Positions 5,331 through 12,494 of a DNA stretch of 37,474 nt are shown piece after piece. Within the stretch, counting starts at the first letter, position 1; each line of letters opens with the position of its first letter. The notes beneath the pieces are model-generated. The model did not search any database and had not been told where the DNA came from. It saw only the letters and a program-made list of their open reading frames with translations. The position numbers and the translations under genes are program-made. Source of the stretch: UBA11524 sp964464815 (GTDB lineage: Bacteria > Bacillota > Clostridia > Christensenellales > Aristaeellaceae); assembly GCA_964464815.1 (NCBI GenBank), contig CAYXHF010000025.1, positions 1-37,474 of the forward strand. Direction: 5' to 3'.

Positions 5331-7463
5331 ATGAACGAAAGCAAGCTTCTTTCCCTGCTCAAGGAGATGAGCCTGACGGAGAAGATTGAACAGCTTGTGC
5401 AGCTGCACGGCGGCTTCTTCGGCACCATTGACCTGTACACCGGGCCTGTGGTGGATTTCCATATGACAAAGGATCAGCCCTACCGCACCGGCAGCGTGCT
5501 GGGCGAACACGGCGCGGCGCACCTGAAGGATTTGCAGGATCGCATGATGGCCAAGCAGCCGCATCACATTCCCGCACTGTTCATGGCGGACGTGATTCAT
5601 GGCTACCGCACGGCCTTCCCTGTGCCGATTGCTATGGGCGCAACCTTCAATCCTGATTTAGCGGAGCGCATCACCGCCGCCGCCGCACGAGAAGCCGCGG
5701 CCGCTGGCGTGCATGTAGCCTTCTCCCCGATGGTGGATCTTGTGCGGGATAGTCGCTGGGGACGCTGCATGGAGTCCACGGGCGAAGATCCCTGGCTCAA
5801 TGCCCGCATGGCCGAAAGCGAGGTGCGCGGCTTCCAGGGCGAGGACTACGGCAAAAAGGGCCGCATGGCCGCCTGCATCAAGCACTTTGCGGCCTATGGC
5901 GCAGTGCAGTCCGGTCGCGACTACAACGTGACGGAGCTGTCCGAACACACACTGTTTGAGGATTACCTCGTCGCCTACCGCGCCGCCGTGAAGGCCGGTG
6001 TCAGCATGGTCATGACGGCCTTCAACACCATCGACCGCCAGCCCTGCACGACCAACAAGCGGCTGCTACGCGACATTCTGCGCAAGGAAATGGGCTTTGA
6101 CGGCGTTGTGATTTCCGACTACGGCGCCGTCAGCGAAAGCGTCACCCACGGCAGCTCTCTGGATGACCGTGACGCCGCGAAGAAGGCCATGATTGCCGGT
6201 TGCGACATCGACATGATGAGCGAGTGCTACCTCCACCAGCTGGAAGGCTTGGTGCAGGACGGCACGCTGGACGAGGCACTGATTGACGAAGCCGTTCTAC
6301 GCGTCCTGACGCTCAAAAACAAGCTGGGACTCTTTGAAAATCCCTACAAGGACGCCTCCGAAGCGGACGAACAGGCGCTTTTGTTCTGCAAGGAGCATCA
6401 GGCCCTTTCGCGCGAAGCCGCCGAGGAAAGCACCGTCCTGCTCAAAAACGAAGGTGCCTTGCCCCTGACGGAATCGCAGAAGATTGTCGTCGTCGGCGCA
6501 CTGGCGGAGGATCGCGAAATCACCGGCTCCTGGGCATTGTTTGTGGATAAAACGCAGACCGTCACCCTGCGTCAGGCGCTGGAAACACTCTATCCCAAGG
6601 CAAACATCACCTTCTTTGCCACGGACGAGGTGACGCCGGACATGCTGCATGCAGCCAAGGATGCGGATGTGGTCGTGCTGGCCATTGGCGAAAACCAGAT
6701 GCAGTCGGGCGAATCCTACAGCAAGGCGAACATCTCGCTTTCGCCTGCGCACGCGGCGCTCTTTGACGCGGTGCAAAGTGCCAATCCGAATCTGGTCACG
6801 ATGCTCTTTGGTGGCCGTCCGCTGGCGGTGCCGGAGGTGGCGCAGAAGACGAATGCCCTCGTCGAGGCATGGCTGCCCGGCTCCTGCGGCTGCTATGCGC
6901 TGGCGGACATCCTCTTTGGCAAGGTGAATCCTTCGGGACGTCTGTCGATGAGCATGCCCTACTGCGTGGGACAACTGCCGCTGTCCTATCAGGCATTCCA
7001 GACGGGTCGTCCCAAGCCGCAGACGGAAGACTTCTGCCCCTACGTGTCCAACTACATGGACGCACCGAACGTGCCGCTGTATCCCTTCGGCTACGGCTTG
7101 TCCTACAGCCCGGTCACGTATTCACCCGTGACGCTCAGCAGTCCTGTTTTGCGGGATGGCGACTGCCTGAAAGCATGCGTGACCGTCACCAACAACGGCA
7201 CGCTGCCCGTCAAGGAGGCTGTGCAGCTTTACATCCGCGACGTGAAGGGCAGTGTCGTTCGCCCGCTGCGTGAATTGAAGGGCCTGCAAAAAATCACCCT
7301 TGCGCCCGGTCAGTCCGAAACGGTATGCTTCTCCATCACCGAGGAGATGCTCCGCTTCTACGACATTGACATGCAGTTTGTCAGCGAACCCGGCGACTTC
7401 ACGCTCTGGATTGGCCATGACAGCCTGACGGAAAATGGCGCTGATTTCCGGCTGGAGAAGTAA
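5331..7463 (+). CDS. Glycoside hydrolase family 3 beta-glycosidase, cytoplasmic
   Basis: The 710-residue protein has the standard GH3 layout. An (alpha/beta)8 domain contains GRCMESTGEDPWLNARM, ACIKHFAAYGA and GFDGVVISDYGA, the last with catalytic nucleophile Asp263. An alpha/beta sandwich domain follows (STVLLKNEGALPL, LVEAWLPGSCGCYALADILFG, GRLSMSMP), then a C-terminal fibronectin-III-like domain after YPFGYGLSYS. Family members remove single beta-linked glucose, xylose or related residues from non-reducing ends. There is no signal peptide. The start at 5331 has AAGGAG eight bases upstream and is preferred over ATG 5325. It has its own promoter and terminator, so it is a separate unit beside the main operon. 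The exact sugar specificity cannot be read. Confidence 0.9.
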   Translation: MNESKLLSLLKEMSLTEKIEQLVQLHGGFFGTIDLYTGPVVDFHMTKDQPYRTGSVLGEHGAAHLKDLQDRMMAKQPHHIPALFMADVIHGYRTAFPVPIAMGATFNPDLAERITAAAAREAAAAGVHVAFSPMVDLVRDSRWGRCMESTGEDPWLNARMAESEVRGFQGEDYGKKGRMAACIKHFAAYGAVQSGRDYNVTELSEHTLFEDYLVAYRAAVKAGVSMVMTAFNTIDRQPCTTNKRLLRDILRKEMGFDGVVISDYGAVSESVTHGSSLDDRDAAKKAMIAGCDIDMMSECYLHQLEGLVQDGTLDEALIDEAVLRVLTLKNKLGLFENPYKDASEADEQALLFCKEHQALSREAAEESTVLLKNEGALPLTESQKIVVVGALAEDREITGSWALFVDKTQTVTLRQALETLYPKANITFFATDEVTPDMLHAAKDADVVVLAIGENQMQSGESYSKANISLSPAHAALFDAVQSANPNLVTMLFGGRPLAVPEVAQKTNALVEAWLPGSCGCYALADILFGKVNPSGRLSMSMPYCVGQLPLSYQAFQTGRPKPQTEDFCPYVSNYMDAPNVPLYPFGYGLSYSPVTYSPVTLSSPVLRDGDCLKACVTVTNNGTLPVKEAVQLYIRDVKGSVVRPLRELKGLQKITLAPGQSETVCFSITEEMLRFYDIDMQFVSEPGDFTLWIGHDSLTENGADFRLEK

Positions 7464-7479
7464 TAAAGAAGTAATAAAG

Positions 7480-7523
7480 AAAACGCCTGCAATGCTATTT
7501 TTGATGCATTGCAGGCGTTTTTC
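7480..7523. terminator. Bidirectional terminator between GH3 and AraC genes
   Basis: AAACGCCTGCAATGC pairs perfectly with GCATTGCAGGCGTTT around TATTTTTGAT, with A and T runs on the two sides. It serves the GH3 gene and the convergent AraC gene. The GH3 stop is followed by a tandem TAATAAAGAAG repeat just before the stem. Confidence 0.85.
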
Positions 7524-7539
7524 TGTGCCTTTCGTTTGT

Positions 7540-8604
7540 TCACCCAAGCGAGTTCTTTTTATGCTCCCGTGATGCTTGCCGGTATTCGCTGGGCGTTTTC
7601 CCGGTCAGCTTCTTGAAGGTGCGACCAAAATGCTCCGTCGTTTCGTAGCCGACCATGCTGCCAATGTCGGCCACAGGAATGGTGGTATCACGCAGATACC
7701 GCCGTGCATTTTCAATGCGAAGGCGCGCCAGCAGCTCGCTGAAGGTGTAGCCTGTCGTGCGGCGAATGCTTCTGGACATGTATTCCGGCGAATAGTGAAA
7801 ATGCTCAGCCACCTTGTCCAGCGTCATTTCTGCCGGATTGGAGCGCAGATAGTTCATGTATGCCATGGCTCTGCGCGTATCAGCGGCACGGCGCTCCGGC
7901 ATTTTGCAATCCACCATGTGATGGCGCAATAGCAGCACGAAAATGCGCATGACAATGGCGTTTGTCAATTCGGAATAGTACGCTTCCTTCTCCCAGAATT
8001 CCTGATACGCATCCAGCACCGTGTCGCGAAGCGCCTCATCACTGGTTGTCTGGAAAAGGATGTAGTCAATCTTCTCCTTATTAATCAGCGAACTCATGAA
8101 GAACTCCGCCAGCGCATTATCGCCCTGCAAAATGCTATAGAAATAATCGCGGAAGGTCGAGCGGCGAATCAGGATGTTGATGATGACGCTTTCGTCACTC
8201 ACATCCAATGCATGATTGACGCCCGGCTGAATCAGGCAGCAGTCCCCTGCATGCAGCAGCATGCTATTGCCGCCAATCGTGTGGACACAGCTTCCCTCCA
8301 GGACATAGAAGAACTCATAAAAATAATGACAATGTGGAATCGGCGGCGTATAGCAATTATGCTTCATGACATAGATGCTGTCGCGCGGGTCAGGCGCGAA
8401 ATACGCCTGTTCCTTGTACGCCTTGGGGATTGTCTCCTGAATTTCCGGCACCAGCAATTGCTGGCGAATCAGCATCTCCCGATCCAGATGCGCCAGATAA
8501 TCCGCAAAGCGCAGTGGCGATTGCTTGGCCAGACGATACGCGCGATAAAAGCACTCACTGCTGTTCAGGGTATGAAGCGTCTCCATCAGCTGGGCCTGAT
8601 TCAT
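7540..8604 (-). CDS. AraC-family transcriptional regulator with cupin sensor domain
   Basis: The 354-residue protein has an N-terminal cupin-like ligand domain (PIPHCHYFYEFFYVLEGSCV, then MLLHAGDCCLIQPGVNHAL, about residues 90-140). Two helix-turn-helix motifs form the C-terminal DNA-binding domain: LDKVAEHFHYSPEYMSRSIR and VADIGSMVGYETTEHFGRTF, ending GKTPSEYRQ. The start at 8604 follows AGGAGG by nine bases; the open frame upstream runs through its own promoter and is not coding. It is divergent from the sugar ABC transporter operon and is the natural candidate activator of it, responding to an imported sugar or oligosaccharide. The ligand is unknown. Confidence 0.9.
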   Translation of the reverse strand: MNQAQLMETLHTLNSSECFYRAYRLAKQSPLRFADYLAHLDREMLIRQQLLVPEIQETIPKAYKEQAYFAPDPRDSIYVMKHNCYTPPIPHCHYFYEFFYVLEGSCVHTIGGNSMLLHAGDCCLIQPGVNHALDVSDESVIINILIRRSTFRDYFYSILQGDNALAEFFMSSLINKEKIDYILFQTTSDEALRDTVLDAYQEFWEKEAYYSELTNAIVMRIFVLLLRHHMVDCKMPERRAADTRRAMAYMNYLRSNPAEMTLDKVAEHFHYSPEYMSRSIRRTTGYTFSELLARLRIENARRYLRDTTIPVADIGSMVGYETTEHFGRTFKKLTGKTPSEYRQASREHKKNSLG

Positions 8605-8635
8605 GCGTCTGCACCTCCTGTGTGCTGTTGCTTTG

Positions 8636-8664
8636 ATGATAGCACACAGGTCAAAAAAAGTCAA
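8636..8664 (-). promoter_or_regulatory. Promoter of the AraC regulator
   Basis: TTGACT (8659-8664) and TATCAT (8636-8641) on the minus strand with a 17-base spacer, about 25 bases before the ribosome binding site. Confidence 0.75.
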
Positions 8665-8851
8665 GTTAAACGGACAAATTGAGCAAAATGTGAAAATATC
8701 AACCAGGATTGCAAAACGAAAACGACGTTTGGACAAAATCCTTCTATCAAACACGATAGAATTGTTCTACCGTTTTCATGACACCCGGCGGTATAATAAA
8801 ACCATCAACCACAGACCGCAAGACGTCAAACAAAAGGAGGCCAATTCCCGC
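8665..8851 (+). promoter_or_regulatory. Control region of the ABC transporter operon
   Basis: A perfect TATAAT lies at 8792-8797 but no acceptable -35 box sits 16-18 bases upstream, as expected for an activator-dependent promoter. Upstream are candidate binding sites: the inverted repeat TCTATCAAACACGATAGA (8743-8760), the dyad AAACGACGTTT (8720-8730), and a directly repeated GGACAAAWT at 8672 and 8731. The leader ends with AAAGGAGG, eleven bases before the permease start. Confidence 0.55.
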
Positions 8852-9790
8852 ATGAGTGAACTTTCCTGGAGGAAGAAGCGCGGCAGGCGCAGGATAACGC
8901 CCGGACTGCTCTGGCGGCAGAGGTATCTGCTGATGATGTCCGTGCCACTGCTTGTCTGGCTGGTGATTTTCAAGTACATTCCGCTATGGGGCTGGACCAT
9001 GGCCTTTCAGGAGGTCAAGCCTGCAACCTTCGCCGTTTCCATGTTCGAGCGCAAATGGGTCGGCTTTGACAATTTCCTCAAAGCCTTCCATGACCGCCTG
9101 TTTGCCCAGACAATGTGGAACACGCTGGGCGTGAGCTTCCTCGGCATCGTGATGGGTACGCTGGTTTCTGTCGGCTTTGCCGTGCTGCTGAACGAATTGA
9201 AGTTCACGCGCTTTAAGAAGCTGACCCAGACGATTTCCTATCTGCCGCATTTCGTGTCCTGGGTCATCATTGCCAGCATCGCCAAGAATTTTTTAGGCGA
9301 CGGCGGCGTGCTGGATTCCATCCTGGACACACGACTGAAGCTGATGAGTACAGACTCGGTGCTGATCTGGTTCGTGATTGTCTTCATTGACATCTGGAAG
9401 GAAACCGGCTGGAACGCCATCATCTACCTTTCCGCGATGGCCGGCATCGACAACGGCCTGTACGAAGCCGCCTCCATCGACGGTGCAGGGCGCTTCCGCC
9501 GCATCTGGCACGTGACGCTGCCGGGCATCAAGCCGACGATCATCATCCTGCTGATTATGAGCATCGGCAGTGTCCTGAGCGTCGGCATGGAGCGCCAGAT
9601 GCTGCTAAGCAACGGCGTTGTGCAGCAGCACACGATGGTGCTGTCCTGGTTCTCCTACAAGCGCGGCATCGGCAACAACAACTACGGTCTGGGCACGGCC
9701 ATCGGCATGTTCCAGTCGCTGGTTGGTCTGGTGCTGCTGCTGCTGGCTAACCGCGCAGCCAAGCTGCTTGGCGAAGACAGCCTGCTATAA
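8852..9790 (+). CDS. ABC sugar transporter permease, LplB type
   Basis: The 312-residue integral membrane protein has six predicted helices, starting with YLLMMSVPLLVWLVIFKYIP. It contains the binding-protein-dependent permease signature EAASIDGAGRFRRIWHVTLP (EAA loop, about residues 205-224), which contacts the ATPase. The GWTMAFQEVKP and FVGFDNF-like regions match the LplB/PulG group that imports plant oligosaccharides in Clostridia. The start at 8852 follows AAAGGAGG; the frame upstream is untranslated leader. It is the first gene of the operon, 17 bases before the partner permease. No ATPase gene is present, so a shared MsmK/UgpC-type ATPase elsewhere in the genome is inferred. Confidence 0.92.
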   Translation: MSELSWRKKRGRRRITPGLLWRQRYLLMMSVPLLVWLVIFKYIPLWGWTMAFQEVKPATFAVSMFERKWVGFDNFLKAFHDRLFAQTMWNTLGVSFLGIVMGTLVSVGFAVLLNELKFTRFKKLTQTISYLPHFVSWVIIASIAKNFLGDGGVLDSILDTRLKLMSTDSVLIWFVIVFIDIWKETGWNAIIYLSAMAGIDNGLYEAASIDGAGRFRRIWHVTLPGIKPTIIILLIMSIGSVLSVGMERQMLLSNGVVQQHTMVLSWFSYKRGIGNNNYGLGTAIGMFQSLVGLVLLLLANRAAKLLGEDSLL

Positions 9791-9807
9791 GGAAAGGAGG
9801 ATGCAAT

Positions 9808-10695
9808 ATGAAAGCTTCTACGACTTCCCCGATGAATCGAAAAACCGGCTTTGACATCTTCCTTCTGGTGCTGTTTGCAGGCGTGATGGTCATGACCGTG
9901 TATCCCTTTTTGAACGTGCTGGCCATCTCACTCAACGATTCCATCGACACGGTGAAGAACATTAACTTCATCATTCCGCGCAAATTCACATGGAGCAACT
10001 ACGTCTACATCTTCAAGGAAAACGACATCTTCACGCCCGCGTTCATGTCCGTTGCGCGAACGCTCGTTGGCACGCTGGTAAGCCTCGTGCTGACCTCCAT
10101 GCTCGCCTTTGTGCTGAGCCGCAAGGACTTCGTGTTCCGTAAGTCCTTCACGCTCCTCTTTGTCATCACGATGTATGTGGGCGGCGGCCTGATTCCCGAG
10201 TATCTGCTGATTAAGCGCACGCTGGGCCTTGGCAACAGCTTCCTTGTCTACATTTTGCCCAGTCTGGTTTGGGTCTACAACGTCATTCTGGTGCGCAGCT
10301 ACATCGACGGCCTGCCCGATGCCTTACAGGAGGCGGCCATCATCGACGGCGCAAACGACTTTCAGATTTGGTACAAGGTTGTTTTCCCGCTCTGTACTGC
10401 CGTCAATGCCACGGTCGCGCTGTTCTATGCCGTCGGGCAATGGAATTCCTTCATGGATACCTTCCTGTACGCCAAGAACCTGCCGACGCTGCAATACAAG
10501 CTCTACGAAATCATGGAGCAAGCCACGCTCAAGGTCGATAACCATTCCACCTCCACAACCATGACGCGCACGGTGACGCCCTTGTCCGTCCGCATGGCAG
10601 TCACCGTCATTGCGACTGTTCCGATTCTGGTGGTCTATCCCTTCCTGCAAAAGTACTTCGTCGGTGGCATGACGCTGGGCGCAGTAAAGGGATAA
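9808..10695 (+). CDS. ABC sugar transporter permease, YtcP type
   Basis: The 295-residue partner permease has the expected N-terminal helix (FDIFLLVLFAGVMVMTVYPF), the lagging NVLAISLNDS segment, and the EAA loop EAAIIDGANDFQIWYKVVFP at about residues 172-191. The C-terminus ends PFLQKYFVGGMTLGAVKG, the usual ending of this family. GGAAAGGAGG lies just before the ATG. It pairs with the LplB-type permease to form the membrane channel for substrate delivered by the binding protein encoded next. Confidence 0.92.
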   Translation: MKASTTSPMNRKTGFDIFLLVLFAGVMVMTVYPFLNVLAISLNDSIDTVKNINFIIPRKFTWSNYVYIFKENDIFTPAFMSVARTLVGTLVSLVLTSMLAFVLSRKDFVFRKSFTLLFVITMYVGGGLIPEYLLIKRTLGLGNSFLVYILPSLVWVYNVILVRSYIDGLPDALQEAAIIDGANDFQIWYKVVFPLCTAVNATVALFYAVGQWNSFMDTFLYAKNLPTLQYKLYEIMEQATLKVDNHSTSTTMTRTVTPLSVRMAVTVIATVPILVVYPFLQKYFVGGMTLGAVKG

Positions 10696-10746
10696 TGAAC
10701 GCGAAATTTGGGGTGTAACCCTGAATCAAAAAAGGAGGACCTACCC

Positions 10747-12375
10747 ATGAAGAAAACATTGTCCCTGTTGCTGGCGCTGGTACTGGTGCTGGCCACTGCC
10801 CTGCCCGCTATGGCTGAGCAAGACAGCGTAACGACCCTGACCTACTACAACGCAGACGGTCAGAAAGACCCCTGGACGAATCCGGTTGCGCTGGCCCTGA
10901 CGGCCGCCACGGGTGTCCGACTGGAAACCACCTACCCGGTCAGTGATGACGACGAGTCCGTCGCACTGATGATTGCCGATGACAAGTACCCCGACCTGAT
11001 TTATGCCAAGGGCGACGCCGGTTCGCTGTATGAAGCGGGCGCCTTCATTGACATGGAGCCGCTGATTGACCAGTACGGCCCGAACATCAAGAAGTTCTTC
11101 GGCAAGGAGTACAACAAGCTCCGCTGGTCCGATGACGATTCTGGTATCTATCAGCTGTCCTACGCCGATGTCGGCACGATATCCATGACCACCTCCGGCC
11201 CGGCACAGATTCAGTACGCCGTGCTGAAGGAGAACAACTGGCAGTATCCCACCACGCTGGCCGAATACGAGGACATGATCAAGCGCTATCTGGCGGCGCA
11301 TCCCACGACGGATGATGGTCTGCCGATGATTGGCATTTCTCTCTCCGCGGCTGACTGGCGCTGGATGATTACCCTGGGCAACCCCGCCGGTTTTGTGGCC
11401 GACGCTGCGCCCGACAACGGCCAGTGGCTGGTTGACGAGAACTACAACTGCAGCTACAAGCATCACACCCAGGAAGAAAAGGAATACTTCCAGTGGCTGA
11501 ACCGGATGTACAACGAGGGCATTCTCGATCCCGACTTCGCCACCCAGACCGACGATGACTACATTGCCAAGCTGGCCAGCGGCCGCGTGGTTGCCATCCT
11601 GGACGCTGCATGGCACTATGGCCAGGCCAACTCCGTTTTGATTGGTGACGGTAAGCTGGAGCAGACCTTTGCGGGCGTGCCCGTGACCCTGCGTGAAGGC
11701 CAGAAGTGCCCCTCCCTGCAATATCAGGGCATGGCTGTTGGCTGGGGCATTGGCATCAGCAAGGATTGCAAGGATCCCGTGGCCGCCATCAAGTTCCTGG
11801 ATTACCTGTGCTCTGATGAAGGTCAGGTCCTGATTCACTGGGGCATCAAGGACGTGAACTACTTCGTGGACGAGAACGGCAACCGTTACCGCACCGAGGA
11901 AGAGATTGCCTACAGCAAGAGCGACGCTGACTACGGCAAGAAGACTGGCGTGGGCTACTACGTCGGCAAGGGCTTCCCCCGCTACGGCGACGGCGTTGTG
12001 GACGCCAACGGTCAGCCCTACACCACCGTCACCAAGGACACCGTCATCGCTGAGTACAACGCCATCGAGCGCGAGGCCATCGAGGCCTGGGGCGTGGAGA
12101 TGCTCAAGGACATCTTCCCGCAGGCCAGCGAATTCGAGGTTCTGCCTTACTCCGCAATCTGGGCTTACCAGTATCCCTCCGAGCTGGACGAGATGGTCAG
12201 CATCCTGAACGAGATTTCATGGCCTGGTCTGGTGGCCTGCGTCACCTGCTCCGAGGCGGACTTTGAAGCCAAGTGGCAGGGCATGGTGGATGAGCTTTAC
12301 GCCAACAACATGGCCGAGTGCGAACAGATGATGACCGAATTCATCGCCACCAAGATTGCCCTGTTCCAAGAATAA
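10747..12375 (+). CDS. Extracellular solute-binding protein of the sugar ABC transporter (no lipobox)
   Basis: The 542-residue protein is the third component of the transporter. The start at 10747 follows AAAGGAGGACC; the longer frame from 10708 adds an unlikely N-terminus. Residues 1-23 form a signal peptide (MKKTLSLLLALVLVLATALP then AMA) with a type I cleavage site before EQ. Unlike most Gram-positive binding proteins there is no lipobox cysteine. The mature part resembles the LplA/LipO group of large binding proteins (MIADDKYPDLIYAKGDAGSL, then GQVLIHWGIKDVNYFVDENG). The ligand is inferred to be a plant oligosaccharide from its neighbours. A promoter and a strong hairpin follow the gene. 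Confidence 0.9.
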   Translation: MKKTLSLLLALVLVLATALPAMAEQDSVTTLTYYNADGQKDPWTNPVALALTAATGVRLETTYPVSDDDESVALMIADDKYPDLIYAKGDAGSLYEAGAFIDMEPLIDQYGPNIKKFFGKEYNKLRWSDDDSGIYQLSYADVGTISMTTSGPAQIQYAVLKENNWQYPTTLAEYEDMIKRYLAAHPTTDDGLPMIGISLSAADWRWMITLGNPAGFVADAAPDNGQWLVDENYNCSYKHHTQEEKEYFQWLNRMYNEGILDPDFATQTDDDYIAKLASGRVVAILDAAWHYGQANSVLIGDGKLEQTFAGVPVTLREGQKCPSLQYQGMAVGWGIGISKDCKDPVAAIKFLDYLCSDEGQVLIHWGIKDVNYFVDENGNRYRTEEEIAYSKSDADYGKKTGVGYYVGKGFPRYGDGVVDANGQPYTTVTKDTVIAEYNAIEREAIEAWGVEMLKDIFPQASEFEVLPYSAIWAYQYPSELDEMVSILNEISWPGLVACVTCSEADFEAKWQGMVDELYANNMAECEQMMTEFIATKIALFQE

Positions 12376-12378
12376 CTC

Positions 12379-12407
12379 TTGACCTCCAAGCGAAACATCA
12401 GTATGAT
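12379..12407 (+). promoter_or_regulatory. Internal promoter before the enzyme genes
   Basis: TTGACC (12379-12384) and TATGAT (12402-12407) with a 17-base spacer begin five bases after the binding-protein stop. They would allow the enzyme block to be transcribed independently of the transporter. Confidence 0.55.
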
Positions 12408-12419
12408 TAGTAATTAGCG

Positions 12420-12463
12420 GATAGCCTCCTGGAGTTACGTAAAACGCTTTCCGGGAGGCTATC
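12420..12463 (+). other. Strong intercistronic hairpin
   Basis: GATAGCCTCCTGG pairs with CCGGGAGGCTATC (13 pairs, one wobble) around an 18-base loop. No T run follows on either strand, so it is not a canonical terminator. Placed between the binding-protein gene and the enzymes, it could protect the 3' end of the upstream message and give the binding protein higher expression, or structure the leader made from 12379-12407. Confidence 0.6.
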
Positions 12464-12494
12464 TGTAAATCAACTTATCCAAGGGGTGGTCAGT

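Noticed and set aside
8603..8851. N-terminal extension of the LplB-type permease
   Set aside because: The extra 83 codons cover the divergent promoter region and lack a ribosome binding site; AAAGGAGG precedes the internal ATG at 8852.
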